A stretch of 64,000 nucleotides of DNA, taken from the NCBI RefSeq assembly GCF_003597395.2, contig NC_133771.1, positions 57,767,774 to 57,831,773 on the forward strand. The letters run 5' to 3'. Position numbers and translations under genes: made by a program. The DNA is from Chelonoidis abingdonii (taxonomy: Eukaryota; Chordata; Testudines; Testudinidae). Positions within the stretch are counted from its first letter, which is position 1. Each line of letters begins with the position of its first letter. Of the stretch, positions 32,183 to 44,649 are shown one piece after another. The notes below the pieces were generated by a model. That model made no database searches. It was not told where the DNA came from and saw only the letters and a list, made by a program, of their open reading frames with translations.

Positions 32183-35139
32183 TGTCACAGTTTGGAGCAG
32201 TTGCACCTATATTCCCTCTCTAAGGTCCCACAAGGGCACCCACTCATAGGCTTTCAGCAGCCCAGCCGCCACTACTCTGGGCATAGACACATCTTTCACC
32301 CTTCTGAGCACAGTAATTCCAGGCTCCCTGCCTACACAGTATTCCTCAGAAAAGTCAGACGGCCTAAACAGGTCTGCTTTACTTTTCTCCTCAGGGTACG
32401 TCTATACTACAGGATTATTCCAATTTTACATAAACCGGTTTTATAAAACAGATTGTATAAAGTCAAGTGCACACCGCCACACTAAGCACATTAATTCGGC
32501 GGTGTGCGTCCGTAGTCCGAGGCTAGCATCGATTTCCTGAGCGTTGCACTGTGGGTAGCTATTCTGTAGCTATCCCACAGTTCCCGCAGTCTCTCCCGCC
32601 TCTTAGAATTCTGGGTTGAGAGCCCAGTGGCTGATGGGGCAAAAATCATTGTCGCGGGTGGTTCTGGGTAAATGTCATCAGTCATTCCTTCCTCCGGGAA
32701 AGCAACGGCAGACAATCATTCGTGCCCTTTTTCCCTGGATTGCCGGCATTTGACATTCCATAGCATGGCAACCATGGGCTCGTTCAGTCTTTTTTTTTTT
32801 TTTACAGTCACCGATGTTAAACTGGAATGCCAAGGACAGAGGCGATACTCCAGCACTAAAGCAGCATTCATTGCTTTTGCATAATAGCAGGAGACGGTTA
32901 TCACAAGTCGTTCTGTACCGTCTGCTGCGGCAATAAAATGGCAATGAGCTGATGTTATCTGTTCCTTCTGTACTGTCTGCTGCTATCATGGGTGCCCCTG
33001 GATGAAGATTGGGCAGGGCCAAAAGCAAAACTGGGAAGACTCCCGAGTAAATCCCTCCTTTTATGGTTTCTAACAAAAAAGATTCCAAAGCTGCTAGAAA
33101 TGGGCAAAGTTTAACTAAGAGAACCAGTGATCAGAGAGCATCAGCTGCTCTGTGTCAGATCCGCAGAAATGATGAGGCTACATGCCATTCATGGGGGCTG
33201 CCCCTGCAACGAACTCCACTTTTTGCTTCCCCTCCTCCCCCAACCTTCCTGGACTTACCGTGGCAGTTGTTCCCCCCCATTTGGTGTGATGAAAGTTATA
33301 AAGAATGCAGGAATAAGAAACAGTGACTTGTTAGTGAGATAAAAATGAGGGGGAGGCAGCCTCCCGGGGCTATGACATTCCAGCAGAACATTAAGCGGTG
33401 CGGGGAAGGAGAAGCCCAGCATGCCCGCTGCTGTGACAGTGCCAGGCAGGACAGAATCTTTTCTTCACACAGGAAAGGGAGGGGGCTGATGGAGCTCAGC
33501 CCCCAGTTGCCTATGAATGAAGATCGATTACCAGCCGTTTGTACCATCTACTGGGAATGACCTGGGAAGTCATTCCTATTTTTAACCCAGGCGCCCCCGG
33601 CCAAGCCTCACCTGAGCCAGCCCAGGAGCACTCACGGGCTGATGGTGACGACGGATTATCAAGTCATATTGGTACCATCTGCCACCAGGGAGGGGAGAGG
33701 AGCGGATACTGCTCTTCACATGCGCAGCATCGAGTCTACAACAGCAATTCAGTAGATATTAGGTGACATTGGAAAAAAGTCAAGAACATGATTCTTTTCT
33801 TTCTTTCACATGGTGGGGAGAGGGAGTAAATTTACGAGCTAATACCGAACACCGTCTGGACATGTGTTTGAACCTACAGGCACTGGTAGCTCAGCCAAGA
33901 ATGCAAATACTTTTCAACTGCTGTGGACAGTGGGATAGCCTGGAGTCCTCAAGTACCCCCTCCCCCTCCATGAGCGTCCAATTTGATTCTTTGCTTCCGT
34001 TACGCTTGTCACAGCAGCACTGTGTTAAGCCTGGAGATTTTTTTCAAAACGCGTTTGGCATTTCATCTTCTGTATACAGAGCTCTGATAGAAAAGATTTG
34101 TCCTCCCCATAGCAGCGATCAGATCCAGTATCTCTGTACGGTCCATGCTGAGCTCTTCTGAAATTTGGGACTGCATCGCCACCCGTGCTGATCGGAGCTC
34201 CACGCTGGGCAAACAGGAAATGAAAATCAAAATTTCGCGGGGCTTTTCCTGTTTACATGGCCACTACATCTGAGTTCAGATTTCTGTCCAGAGCGGTCAC
34301 AGTGGTGCACTGTGGGATACCGCCTGGAGGCCAATACCATTGATTTGCGGCCACGCTAACCCTAATCCGATATGGTAATACCGATTTTAGCGCTACGCCT
34401 CTTGTCAGGGAGGAGTACAGAAACCGATTTAAAGAGCCCTTTATATCGATGTAAAGGGCTTCGTAGTGTGGACAGGTACAGCGTTAAATAAGTTTAACGC
34501 TGCTAAAATCAGTTTAAACTCATAGTGTAGACCAAGCCACAGAGATGTTAAACAGGGTAATTGCCACAGTTAAGTTGCCACACAGCTCTTTCTAAGCAAG
34601 TACGTTTATTTTAAGGAAAAGTGTTACAGAGAAAACATGTTAACAATAAAAGAACCTACTTATGTGCCAATAAACATACAAGAGATCACCCCCTGACTAC
34701 AACAAGGGCTGTAGCCAGTGAATCATCCTTTGCATCCCACCAAGGGTTTATTCTATGGTCACAAGTTCATAACAGCAGTTAGCTCAGAACAAACACAAAG
34801 CCCGGGCCATGTCCTTCCAAGGATTGGGGCCCCCCTTGGACAAAAGGTTCTGTCCATTTGCTGGATCAGAAAGAATTCACTGAATCAGTTTTAAGTCTTT
34901 TCTTTGTTGGCCCCTGGAGAACCCGGTTTGAACTAGTATTTGAGAACCTCTATCCAGCCCGCTGGAGGTGTTACAACCTGAGTGAATTTGCTTAATCACC
35001 TCCCACTCCTCTTAGTTCCCGGAGAGCTGAGGCCCCCCTCCTCCATGGAATTACACACAGTCCCTGACCTACAAAGATAATAAACTGAATTCAATAAGGT
35101 TGGTCCAGGATATTGCAGGTAGTTGCCATATCTGTCACA
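32183..35139. mobile_element. Solo LTR E, split by a DNA transposon
   Basis: TGTCACAGTTTGG at the left and ATATCTGTCACA at the right, with an exact 5-bp duplication agacc at 32178-32182 and 35140-35144. The LTR proper is about 32183-32395 plus 34543-35139 (roughly 810 bp). The middle is the element below. The right end lies 138 bp before exon 18. Confidence 0.85.
32396..34542. mobile_element. 2.1-kb non-autonomous DNA transposon inside LTR E
   Basis: Ends GGGTACGTCTATACTAC and (reverse) GGCTTGGTCTACACTATGAG, of the same style as the element at 16127. Fold-back pairs near the right end (agccctttatatcgatgtaa, agggct). The interior of about 1.5 kb is not recognised. Its longest frame (33763-34161, 132 codons) matches no transposase I know. 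A 3-bp target duplication is not clean. Confidence 0.7.
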
Positions 35140-35277
35140 AGACCCATTATCAGAAATGGTACTTTGGCTTTGTTGTGTACTAACAATTCAAAGAATGAAA
35201 GGCTGTTTTTCCATTGATTTCACCTTCATAGTTGTGATATTTTTTAAAATATTTTCTGAATATTTTCATATTTTAAG

Positions 35278-35328
35278 GGTATGCCTTACAATGAAAGGAA
35301 TGGAATGAGCAGCTTATATAAGCTACAG
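35278..35328 (+). CDS. COL19A1: COL19A1 window exon 18 (51 bp, non-collagenous)
   Basis: Acceptor tttttaag and donor CAG|gtattt. Translation GMPYNERNGMSSLYKLQ against human GIPFNERNGMSSLYKIK. Eleven residues, NERNGMSSLYK, are identical although they are not helix sequence, so this short interruption (probably NC3 with exon 19) is more conserved than the flanking helix. Separated from exon 19 by only 83 bp. Confidence 0.97.
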
Positions 35329-35411
35329 GTATTTTTCTTTATTAAATGATTTAACATTTTTTTCCTGGTTATTGCCTTATGAAACTAATGAATGTTTTTT
35401 TTCCCCCCCAG

Positions 35412-35456
35412 GGAGGTGTAGGTGTTGCTACTTATCCTGGTCCGCCGGGCCCTCCT
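35412..35456 (+). CDS. COL19A1: COL19A1 window exon 19 (45 bp)
   Basis: Acceptor ttttttccccccccag, the best pyrimidine tract in the window; donor CCT|gtaagt. Translation GGVGVATYPGPPGPP against human GGVNVPSYPGPPGPP. The first eight residues are non-helical, the rest resumes Gly-Pro-Pro. Confidence 0.96.
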
Positions 35457-35899
35457 GTAAGTATTTAATAGATATTATCTGTAATGTTTAGTTTAAAACA
35501 TTTACAGAAAGCTTCATATCTCGCATGCAGCTTGTCTGTTAGCTGGGTAATGGAAAACTTTACATTTGAAAAATAACAATAAACAATTCAAATAGGATGT
35601 GACTGATACACATTAATAATAAAACACACATTTCATAAGTATGTGTAACAAACAGCCTAGCAGACACTGCGAAAATGACTAAAATTTCAATATAAATATT
35701 GATAATTACAACCGTCGATTTTGCTGAATAGTACTTTACAAAATGCCAGTACCCTAGTTAAAATTAATGGGACTACTCCTTTGAGTAAGTGCAGTTTAAT
35801 ATGAATATAGGTTGCGGAACTAGGCACAAAAATATTTTGACCTTGGACTATATATTGCATTAATGTAATAATTCTTAAAACATATAGTGCACTTTTTAT

Positions 35900-36075
35900 C
35901 TTTAGAGGCAGTGTTGTTTAGTAGTGCATTAAATTTTGCGCTGAAAATAAGGAACTCATTAATTCTAGTCTAATGCTGTCACTAACTTGCTGCATAGCTT
36001 TGGACAAGTCTCTTAATTTCTCTGCCTCCGTTTACCCATCTGTCTACCCTACCTCTCTGGATGATGAGGAGAATG
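35900..36075 (+). repeat. MIR SINE, sense
   Basis: gtagtgcattaaattttgcg, tgctgtcactaacttgctgc, ttggacaagtctcttaattt and ccgtttacccatctg follow the MIR consensus order. Confidence 0.8.
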
Positions 36076-36662
36076 TGGGAGTCACATGGACTGAATGTAT
36101 CCTTCCCCTCAATTTTGTTCCATAGGGGCTGCTATCATCCTGGCTGAGAGCTCTGAAAGAGATCTGTCAGGCAGTGGTAACCTTTGGGCTCTTCTGCCTC
36201 TTTGCATTCCTGTATGTCTAAGGTGGACTCTGTCTGCCCCATCCCTCTTACACATACACTTGGACTGTGGAGCCAGACAGCCACATGGTTAGTGCCTTTG
36301 TGATGTTATAGCCATAGGCAGACTCCACCCCTGGGCTTAATCATTTTGGCAGCTGTGTAAACTCTTTGTGGCCACTAATGAGGCACTGATTTCCCCTTTG
36401 TGATACCGTTTGCACTTCGTGGCATAGAATCAAGCCAGGCACAGAGATATGCCCTGCTCTGCACTATGGAATAACACACACTAGAATTTGACCCAAATTT
36501 AACAAAATAAGATTGCTGTTAGTAGTGATTCTGAATACACTACTACTCTACCATTCTATTATAATTGTTATATATTTTTATTATGGTAGTGTTAAAGACA
36601 CCACATTCTTGTCTAATTGTGGTCTGGTATTTTCTAATATCTTTGTTAATCATTCTTTGCAG

Positions 36663-36689
36663 GGTCCAAAAGGTGATCCTGGCACAATG
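36663..36689 (+). CDS. COL19A1: COL19A1 window exon 20 (27-bp microexon)
   Basis: Acceptor ctttgcag and donor ATG|gtatgt. Translation GPKGDPGTM, three triplets, against human GPKGDPGPV. The smallest exon here. It is called from its position, phase and the conserved GPKGDPG. Confidence 0.94.
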
Positions 36690-37890
36690 GTATGTATATT
36701 TTATTGAAATGTGTCATTTCAGTCATACTGACAAGTGTGTCTTCATGAGTTGGGATGTGAGGATGATGAGGAGAAGGAGTGGGAGGACTACTAGGGAACT
36801 GAGGACTTCATAGGTCATTAGAAGAACCCTCCCAAAAGCTCAAAGTATGGTCCTAGCCATGTGAGTGGGACAGTACAGGAAGTTGTGCAGGAAGTTACTC
36901 TATCAATACATTTAAGAAAACTTATTTTATAACCAAGGCTAGAGAAATATATAGTTCCAGGTCAATAGATTTCTTTTTACAGCTGTTAATATTATGTTCA
37001 GTGATACATTATATAAGCTGTCTGTGGATTTTGTTCTCTGTTTAGTAATCTAGAGAGGCATTTAAGTATGAAGAATTTGTGTTATTTCATGAGATTAAAT
37101 CACTACCTGAAGTAGTCCCAGTAGAAGTAAAGATGGAAAATGTTTTAATTTTGAGCCCAATGCAGTAACATGTAAAGTTGAAATTGCTCATACAGGGTGA
37201 TCACATTGTACCAGTGTTTAGCAACCAGAAGACTATGTTTTCTTAAGGAACAGTGTAATGAGAGATTAATGCTCAAAAGTAATTAGAATATGATCGAACT
37301 GTCTGTAGTGCCAAGCAGTTGATGATAATTGGAGCCACAGTACATCTCAACTGAATATAGCTTCACATTCAAAACCTATCATAATAAAGCTGATTCACTG
37401 AATGCTTTGCTGTTTCTCCTCAAAGATTGCAGTGTGCCATTTTCAGAAAACTATATATATTTTACATTTTTAGAACAAATAGAAAAGCTTTGCAATGCCC
37501 AGGTTTTGGTAGATACTGTTTGTACTTTGATACCATAAAATATTTTTTCAGTTTTAATATGAAATTTTTAAAGAGCCCGTAGGAAGCAAGTAGCTCCCAA
37601 CCAAGATACATATATCTGCAATAACTGCCAAAGAACATGCAAATTTCAGATTGGTCTAGTAGTCACATGAGACATTGAAAACCATCTACATCATAGGCTA
37701 CAATTCCCACCAACTCTCGCAGAGGAAAGGATGCCAATTTATTTAACATAATGCAGTGGGTGCCATTAAAAACTGGACATTTACCAGTCACAGCAGTTAA
37801 ATCTACCACAGTCTAAGGAATGTCACAAATACCATTGTCATGGGGGACAAAGCAGCACAAATCCACATTTACAGAATTGCACCATTGCAG
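36690..37890. other. Intron 20 5' part, no recognised feature
   Basis: AT-rich, no repeat recognised. Confidence 0.5.
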
Positions 37891-37899
37891 TAAAGGAGG

Positions 37900-39450
37900 C
37901 AAAATAACCCTTTCACAATCAACATGGCAGAATCATGGCCAGCAGAGCTATTTTGGCTAGTGAACAGCTAGTCAACCCAGACTGCCTATCCCAGACACAA
38001 GATCCCAGCATCAACTGCTGTGAAGGGCTATCAGCATCCTTCACTGAAAAGTTCAATAGAATGTGTACAGAGCCCAACAGGAAAGAAAATTGTGTTATCC
38101 AGCCCACCAGTCTGACTGAGTTGGGCCCATCACACATGCTGAAGATCAAGAAGCCCTGCAATTTATTAGACCCACAACGTGTGGAATAGATCCATAGCCA
38201 TTCTAACTAGTAAAAGCCAGTTATGGACAGCTATGCCCACTACTAATGGAAATGAGTATTCTTCCTTCAAAGAAGCACACCTGCCAAACTCCTTGAAAAA
38301 TACAATAGTTCACCCAATTCTCAAGGAGAACACTTGACCCTGAAGATCTCTCTAAATATTGTCCTATTTCCAACCTCCCATTCCTGGGCAAAACAACTGA
38401 GAAAATAGTTACCACAAAGCTCTAACAACATGTGACATCAGCCAACATCCTGGATGCCTCACAACCAGAGTTCAGACAAAGGCACAGAACAGAGATGGAT
38501 CTAGTGGCACTAAAAGCAAACTTGCTCATGATCATTGACACAGGTAAGATCTCCATTCTGTAGCTTTGACATTATGGGCCACAAGGTACTACTAAAAAGC
38601 CTACATGACATCTCGTGAGTAGATGGCCCATCACTACAGTAGCTCCAAGTGTTCCTCTCCAGCAGACCTCAGAGAGTGGTGATGGGTAACTGCTCCTCCT
38701 CTTCAAAGACCTTTATCTGTGGGGCCCAGTAGGGATCCCTTCTATTTCCACTACTCTTTGGTATCTCTCAGTAGGAGAGATAGTGAGACACCATGGCTTT
38801 GCTGCCACCAGTATGCTGTAACTCTCACCTACATATCTCATTGCCAGCTGGAATACCTACTGCCACTCCTAAATTTTCAGATTACCTACATGAAACTCGC
38901 TCTTGGATGATGAGCAGCTTGCTCAAGCTGAACCCCGGCAAGACCAAAGTGATGCTGATTAAAAAGGGAAATGCTTTGAAAAGCTGGACAAGATGTTTTT
39001 TGTGCCTTCCATTGAAGCCATACATGTGTTATAGTGATGTGAAGCCTTGGGATCCACTTTTACTCCTTATTAAACTTGGATGATGAGGTATAATCAGTTT
39101 CCAAAAATGCCATCTGGCACCTCCAGCTTGCTAGGAAATGTCCCTTCCTTCCATATGAGGACCTGACCATGGTGATCCATGCATTTGTCACCACCAGACT
39201 GGATTAACATAACTCATTGTATCTAAAGCTGAATGTGAAAATGATGCAACAACTGCCTACCTTCTCTGTATCCCTGGTCACTTAGAACACATTACGCCTG
39301 TGCACAAGTCCTTCCACTGGACAGACTCAAGTCAGATGACAGTTTACGGTTTTGCTCCTCATTTTCAAAGTAATTAATGGATGAAGCCCCAGCTACGTCA
39401 AAGACCAAATTTTGATACATGAACCCATGGCACTCACTATTACTTGTCTG
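37900..39450 (+). mobile_element. L2-like LINE remnant
   Basis: Decayed frames keep the order of an L2/CR1-type reverse transcriptase: IVHPILKE and YFPISNLPFLGK-like text near 38305-38400, QPEFRQRHRTEMDLVALK at 38466-38520, and SSLLKLNPGKTKVMLIKKG at 38913-38970. Stops and frameshifts throughout. Confidence 0.75.
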
Positions 39451-40017
39451 TAAAGCTGAATTACTATTCAGTAGTTGCTACATCATCTCACTCATTTTCT
39501 GGCTTTTCTTCCAAAGCTCATAGACTTAATGCTGGAGTGCTCCTAATCTACACATTCCTAGGGAGAATAGGCTTTACTTAGCAAACAGAGTTTTGCTCTG
39601 AAGCCTCTAGATGCATCTTTTTTTTTACAATCAAAAGGAGAATTCTAGAGTAACCTTGCGACCCATGTTACTTGTCTAATTGACAAGATATATTCAAACC
39701 CCTCCCTTTATTGACTGAAAGTGGTTTAGTGCTGACCTTGACCAAGTAGATAACCAGAGGGGATTATCTCTGATTAGGTTTTTAATCATAATTGAAACAA
39801 TTAATCAGAAAATAAACATGTACTTGTTCTGGGAATAGTTCTAATTCTCAGGTCTTAAAAACAACACATAGAAAAAGCTGTTCACTTAAAGTAAATACAA
39901 TATTTAGCTGATTGTTAAATCTCGAGTTGAACGCTTTGCTTTTAGTTGCTATATTACAATTTTAATGTCATTCAGAATGCAGAATTATTAATCTAAGCAA
40001 CACTTTAAAAAAAACAG

Positions 40018-40071
40018 GGAGAACCAGGTCCAATGGGACTACCTGGACTAGAGGGATTTCCAGGAGAAAAG
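40018..40071 (+). CDS. COL19A1: COL19A1 window exon 21 (54 bp)
   Basis: Translation GEPGPMGLPGLEGFPGEK against human GEPGAMGLPGLEGFPGVK. Donor AAG|gtaagt is optimal. The acceptor tttaaaaaaaacag has an adenine run where pyrimidines are expected. Confidence 0.96.
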
Positions 40072-40890
40072 GTAAGTCTTTATTAAAGAAAAATATCCTC
40101 TCTTCTTTTCCATTGGTGTTGTTGCTCCTTTTGTATATCTACAGTGTTTATTGGCAGGGAAATGTTTCCTTCATTTAAGAGGCTGTTCACTTGTTGATGG
40201 TGTCTATCTGCAGCAGAATGTTTCATGAAAGATTGGGTCTGCATATGTAGAAATGTTGCATGCCTACTGTATTTTCATTTTCTGTTTAAATCTAGGTCTA
40301 AATAATACAATTCAATCAATGTAAAATTCCAATTTTTCAGGAATAACAAGTTGTGTGTAATCAGACTTCCATCCATTACCAGTCATTCATTCTACTCCAT
40401 TATTATTAGAGCAGCCACTTTGATTTTACTAAACAAGCTACTTTCTTGATTAATGCTGATTAGAAGTGCAAAGCACTCCTTAGCAGAAGATACAAACCCT
40501 TTGATATGCCCCTAGATATGTTCACTGGTTTTTATTCACCTTGACCAAACATCATCTTCCTCATCTAATGTAGTTATGCTGTCCATTATAAATGCATTTC
40601 TGAGGCAAAGATCCCACCTGATAGTGCTATAGTCTAGTACTGTAACCCTCAGACTGACTGCATGCATGACTTCTACAAAGAAGGGTAGTTTAAATGAGAC
40701 TAAAAATTTAGGTAAGCAAAGTGGACCAAATCCAGAGAGATGCTAAGCACTTGAAACTTCCAGTGGGCCCAGTCCTGGTCCCAATGAAGCTAAGGCAACT
40801 CTCTTGCCTTGTAGGATTTGACCGGCTATTTTTAAATATGTGGATTGTAACCATTTTTGTTTTGCACTCCTTGTGTTATAATGAGTGTGT
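40072..40890. other. Intron 21 5' part, no recognised feature
   Basis: AT-rich sequence with no recognised repeat. Confidence 0.5.
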
Positions 40891-40891
40891 A

Positions 40892-41735
40892 TCATAGAAT
40901 CACAGAATATTATGGTTAGAAGGGATCTCAGGAGGTCATCTAGTCCAACCCCCTGCTCAAAGCAGGACCAATCCCCAACTAAATCATCCCAGCCAGGGCT
41001 TTGTCAAGCCGGGCCTTAAAAAGCTCTAAGGATAGAGATTTCAGCACCTCCCTAGGTAACCCATTCCAGTGCTTAACCACCCTCCTAGTGAAATAGTGTT
41101 ACCTAATATCCAACCTAGACCTCCTCCACTGCAACTTGAGACCATTGCTTCTTGTTTTGTCATCTGTTACCACTGAGAACAGTCTACATCCATGCTCTTT
41201 GAAACCCCCTTTCATGTAGTTGAAAGCAGCTATCAAAACCCCCCTCATTCTTCTCTTCTTCAGACTAAGCAATTCCAGTTCCCTCACCCTCTCCTCATAA
41301 ATCATGTGCTCCAGCCCCCTAATCATTTTTGTTGCCCTCTGCTGGACTCTTTCCAATCTTTCATGTTCCTTGATCTTCTGGCAATGCCCCTACTTATACA
41401 GCTCAAAATGCCGTTAGCCTTCTTAGCAACAAGGGCACACTGTTGACTCATACCCACCTTCTCATCCACTGTAACCCCTAGGTCCTTTTCTACAGAATGC
41501 TGCCTAGCCATTCAGTCCCTAGTCTGTAGCAGTGCATTGGACTCTGCACTTGTCCTTGTTGAACCTCATTAGATTTCTTTTGGCCCAATCCTCTAATTTG
41601 TCTAGGTCCTTCTGTATCCTATCCCTATCATCCAGCATATCTACCACTCCTCCCAGTTTAGTGTCATCTGCAAACTTCCCCGGGAGGGCAGTCCACACCA
41701 TCCTCCAGATCATTAATGAATCATTATGTATAACG
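40892..41735 (-). mobile_element. CR1 LINE, 3' part, antisense
   Basis: The left edge tcatagaatcacagaat is the reversed CR1 3' terminus. Minus-strand frames give, from the right, [14 protein letters not shown] and [20 protein letters not shown] (41519-41700), then [20 protein letters not shown] (41400-41500) and [18 protein letters not shown] (41300-41356). A segment between the last two blocks is missing, so the copy is internally deleted as well as 5'-truncated. Confidence 0.92.
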
Positions 41736-41739
41736 ATAA

Positions 41740-43280
41740 TCATAATGATTCATTATGTAAGCCCTTCTTGAGAACATCTGACCCCCAAGCATGGTAGAGT
41801 CCACTTGCTCCTCCTTCTGGCTTTGTGTCCCAGTTTAGGACCAATGAGCACTGGGTTCTCTGGAATTCATGGGCTGATGGCAGGTCTCAGCCCTTAACTT
41901 GCTAGTCACTGAAGCTAAACTGCATTCTCAGTACACAGTGTATCCAGCTAGTGGCCTGGTGAATAACTTCTAATGCAATGCTTGTGACTTCTAGGACTTT
42001 ACAAATTAAAAGCAACTGTAGACCAACCAAGTTTAAAAAGGAATAAACACATTATTAAAAGAAAGGATATGATTAATTTGGAAGACAGGAATTAGGTAAA
42101 GGGAAAAGGCAAGGAAACTGATTAATGAATGAACAGATTAAACCCTACAACAACAATCAGACTCTTCCTGAAATAAAGATATTCTTCTAATAAGTCAATA
42201 CAGTCAAAATCCCACATAGACTATACAAATAAATAGGTGTGATCCCAGAGTCTGCCTGCAGGTCCCAGGTGGCTAGTGTGAGCTCTGTAGGGCTGATGGA
42301 ACTGAGGTAAGTTGTGCAGTGAAATAACCATGTGGAGGATGCAGGCTTGACTACCGCTTATGTGCAGTGTGGTGTCACCCCCCCCTTTGATTCCAGGTGA
42401 GTTTTCAATTGACTGTGCTTTCCTTACCCCTGGGATCCTTTTCTATCTATCTAGGTGATGTATCCCAAATATTCATTGTTAAAGATTCAAGGCAGATCCC
42501 TCATTGGGTGGAACCGATCCCAGGTGGCTCCAGCCCTGGCTTTCCCTTGTTTTACAGGGCAAGGGAGGCCTAATGAGTGAGGCTGACAAACAATCTTCTC
42601 CCTATGAAGTCTTCTTTCCCTCTTGGGTTTTGCTTGGTTATTGGTTGGGTGGAAGAAGTGGCTTTGTTTCACAGACACCTAGGGGAGATGGAACATCCTC
42701 TGGGAAACTGAGTGTTTCTCATTGGCCAGGCCCTTGTGGCTGACAGGAAAACTGGAGGTTTTTTGCCTGCTCTATGGAGAGCAACCCAGGAGCTCTATCT
42801 CATACCTGTGCTAGCAGCTAGTACCCAACCACTGACTCCTATCCCTTGAGCACAGTGACTGTCCATGAGCAGACCATGGATGGGCAGCCATTTGGAAGTG
42901 GTTGTAGCCTGCAGGTGGCTGCCCGGGCATTTCAGTCAGGCCTCTAGGCTGGTGAATCCTCTTCTCTGTCCCAATCCCTGGTGCTGGTTGTGATCTCGTG
43001 CACATGCTAAGACAAGCTGTTTCAGTTGCTGCAGTCTCAGTGTCTGCACTAATCTCCACCTATGAGAGCTCCTGGGAGCCTGCCATTCTGAAGCCCCCAA
43101 AATGGCAAGAGGCTACATGTATTTTATCTGTTGTCTGCACCAAATGAAATGCCCAGAAGACTTTGAGATTTACCATCTAGTTAATGTCAATCTCTACTGT
43201 AATATGTTATTCGTGCACTTTTGATCTGAGGGTCTCAAAACTCATTAAAGACAACTAATTTGTTCACATAGTACCTTGTA
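41740..43280. other. Unclassified intron 21 stretch
   Basis: Less AT-rich than its surroundings, with LTR-like phrases (aataaacacattattaaaag at 42042; ctcattgggtggaac) but no identifiable ends. A near-palindrome sits at 41718-41756 (aatgaatcattatgta, tcataatgattcattatgta). Confidence 0.35.
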
Positions 43281-43289
43281 ATGTAGTTG

Positions 43290-43420
43290 TGTTACTTATT
43301 ATCATCATCAACCCTATTTTATATATGTTGAAACTGAGGCACCCTGAATCAAAGAAAAAATCTATAGTAAAGGCAGTAGTAGAACTAAGAACTCCTAATG
43401 TTGTTAGACTCCCTTCCTGC
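43290..43420 (-). repeat. MIR-like SINE, antisense, decayed
   Basis: attatcatcatcaaccctat, gttgaaactgaggcacc and ggcagtagtagaactaagaa follow the reverse MIR order. Confidence 0.6.
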
Positions 43421-43659
43421 GTAATAGCAGGACCCCGCATAAAGCTACAATGTTGGTATTAGTGCCAACTATTTTAAGGTGACATGGAAGGAAAAGATGG
43501 TCGTACAATACTGAATTATACTTTGTTAATTATGGTCACTGCCATGAGTATAAATGAAGGTTATTTGGAGATCTGCATGTTGGTCAGATACTTGACCCTG
43601 GTCCATTTTAAAGCATTTTTAACATTAACTATCACCTGAATATCCCTTTAATTGAACAT

Positions 43660-43780
43660 AAGGGCAAATATACATGACATTACAGACAGGGAACTAAAAT
43701 AGAAAAGGTTATGTGACTTACTCAATGCCAAAAAGAGTCAATGGCAGAACTAAATATAAGAATTCAAACAATCCTGCCTC
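43660..43780 (-). repeat. MIR-like SINE, antisense, decayed
   Basis: acattacagacagggaacta, tgtgacttactcaatgcc and aatggcagaactaa. It ends about 100 bp before exon 22. Confidence 0.5.
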
Positions 43781-43877
43781 TCCTATTCTATTCAGATCTT
43801 CATTAATTAATACTGTTTGAAGACTCTGTGTCCTCATTTGTTGGAAATATTACAATGCTGTGGTATCTTTTCCTTAG

Positions 43878-43922
43878 GGAGATCAGGGACCTGCTGGTTC
43901 ACCAGGAGCACCAGGGTTACCA
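43878..43922 (+). CDS. COL19A1: COL19A1 window exon 22 (45 bp)
   Basis: Acceptor ttttccttag and donor CCA|gtgagt. Translation GDQGPAGSPGAPGLP against human GDRGPAGPPGIAGMS. Confidence 0.95.
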
Positions 43923-44243
43923 GTGAGTATATTCATGAAAGAAACAGCTTATTTCTTGGGAAAAGTTGAAAAAAATGCCAAAGCATAAAAGATGCTCATC
44001 CACGCTACTCATTACTATTTGTGGAGTAATGTTTGCTAGAAATTTTATAGATATGTATCAAGACGAAGCAACTTTTTTCCCAGTTGGGGATACTAAATAT
44101 CTCTTTGTATTTTATGCTGTTTTCTGAGTAAGAGTTTTAGAGAAGCTCATACTAAGAAGCTGAAAAAAACTCCAGAGCCCCCACTTGCATAAAGCTAATC
44201 CTTCGTTCCTTATACATCCAAAACTTCTACAGCAGTCAGTAGG

Positions 44244-44285
44244 TCAGATCCTCAACTGGTGTAAATCACCATAGCTCTGTTGGTT
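44244..44285 (+). repeat. Half copy of the palindromic repeat at 3043
   Basis: ggtcagatcctcaactggtg, then taaatcaccatagctctgtt, equals the left arm of the repeat at 3043 without its right arm. Confidence 0.55.
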
Positions 44286-44649
44286 TTGTTTCAAAAAGTA
44301 CAGTTAGAATAAAAGAAAGTTATGTCCCTTATATATTCCATGTATTTATCAAATATCTGAAGGGAAAATATTTCTGGAGTATTTTTTGTTTGCTTCTTGT
44401 GAGTATACAAGCTGTTCATGTCATTCTTTTAAACTTCGGTAATACCTTCTTCAACATGCCCCTTCTTTATATGGTAAGTGGTAGGGGTGAAAGGAAGAAC
44501 ATGTGTGGTATTAACTGTTTCAGCTAAGGCAGGGTATCAGAACTCTTTGCTGTAGGTACAGAGTTAGTACCGGTCTAATCATGTGTTAGGAACTGATGAG
44601 TGACAAGATGGAATTGCAAGTTAGATGAGTTGGAGGGTATGATAAGTTA

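Noticed and set aside
33763..34161. 132-codon frame as a host gene
   Set aside because: It lies inside a DNA transposon within an LTR, with no recognisable domain or splice context.
40892..41735. Minus-strand frames as a functional reverse transcriptase
   Set aside because: The CR1 copy is 5'-truncated, internally deleted and frameshifted.
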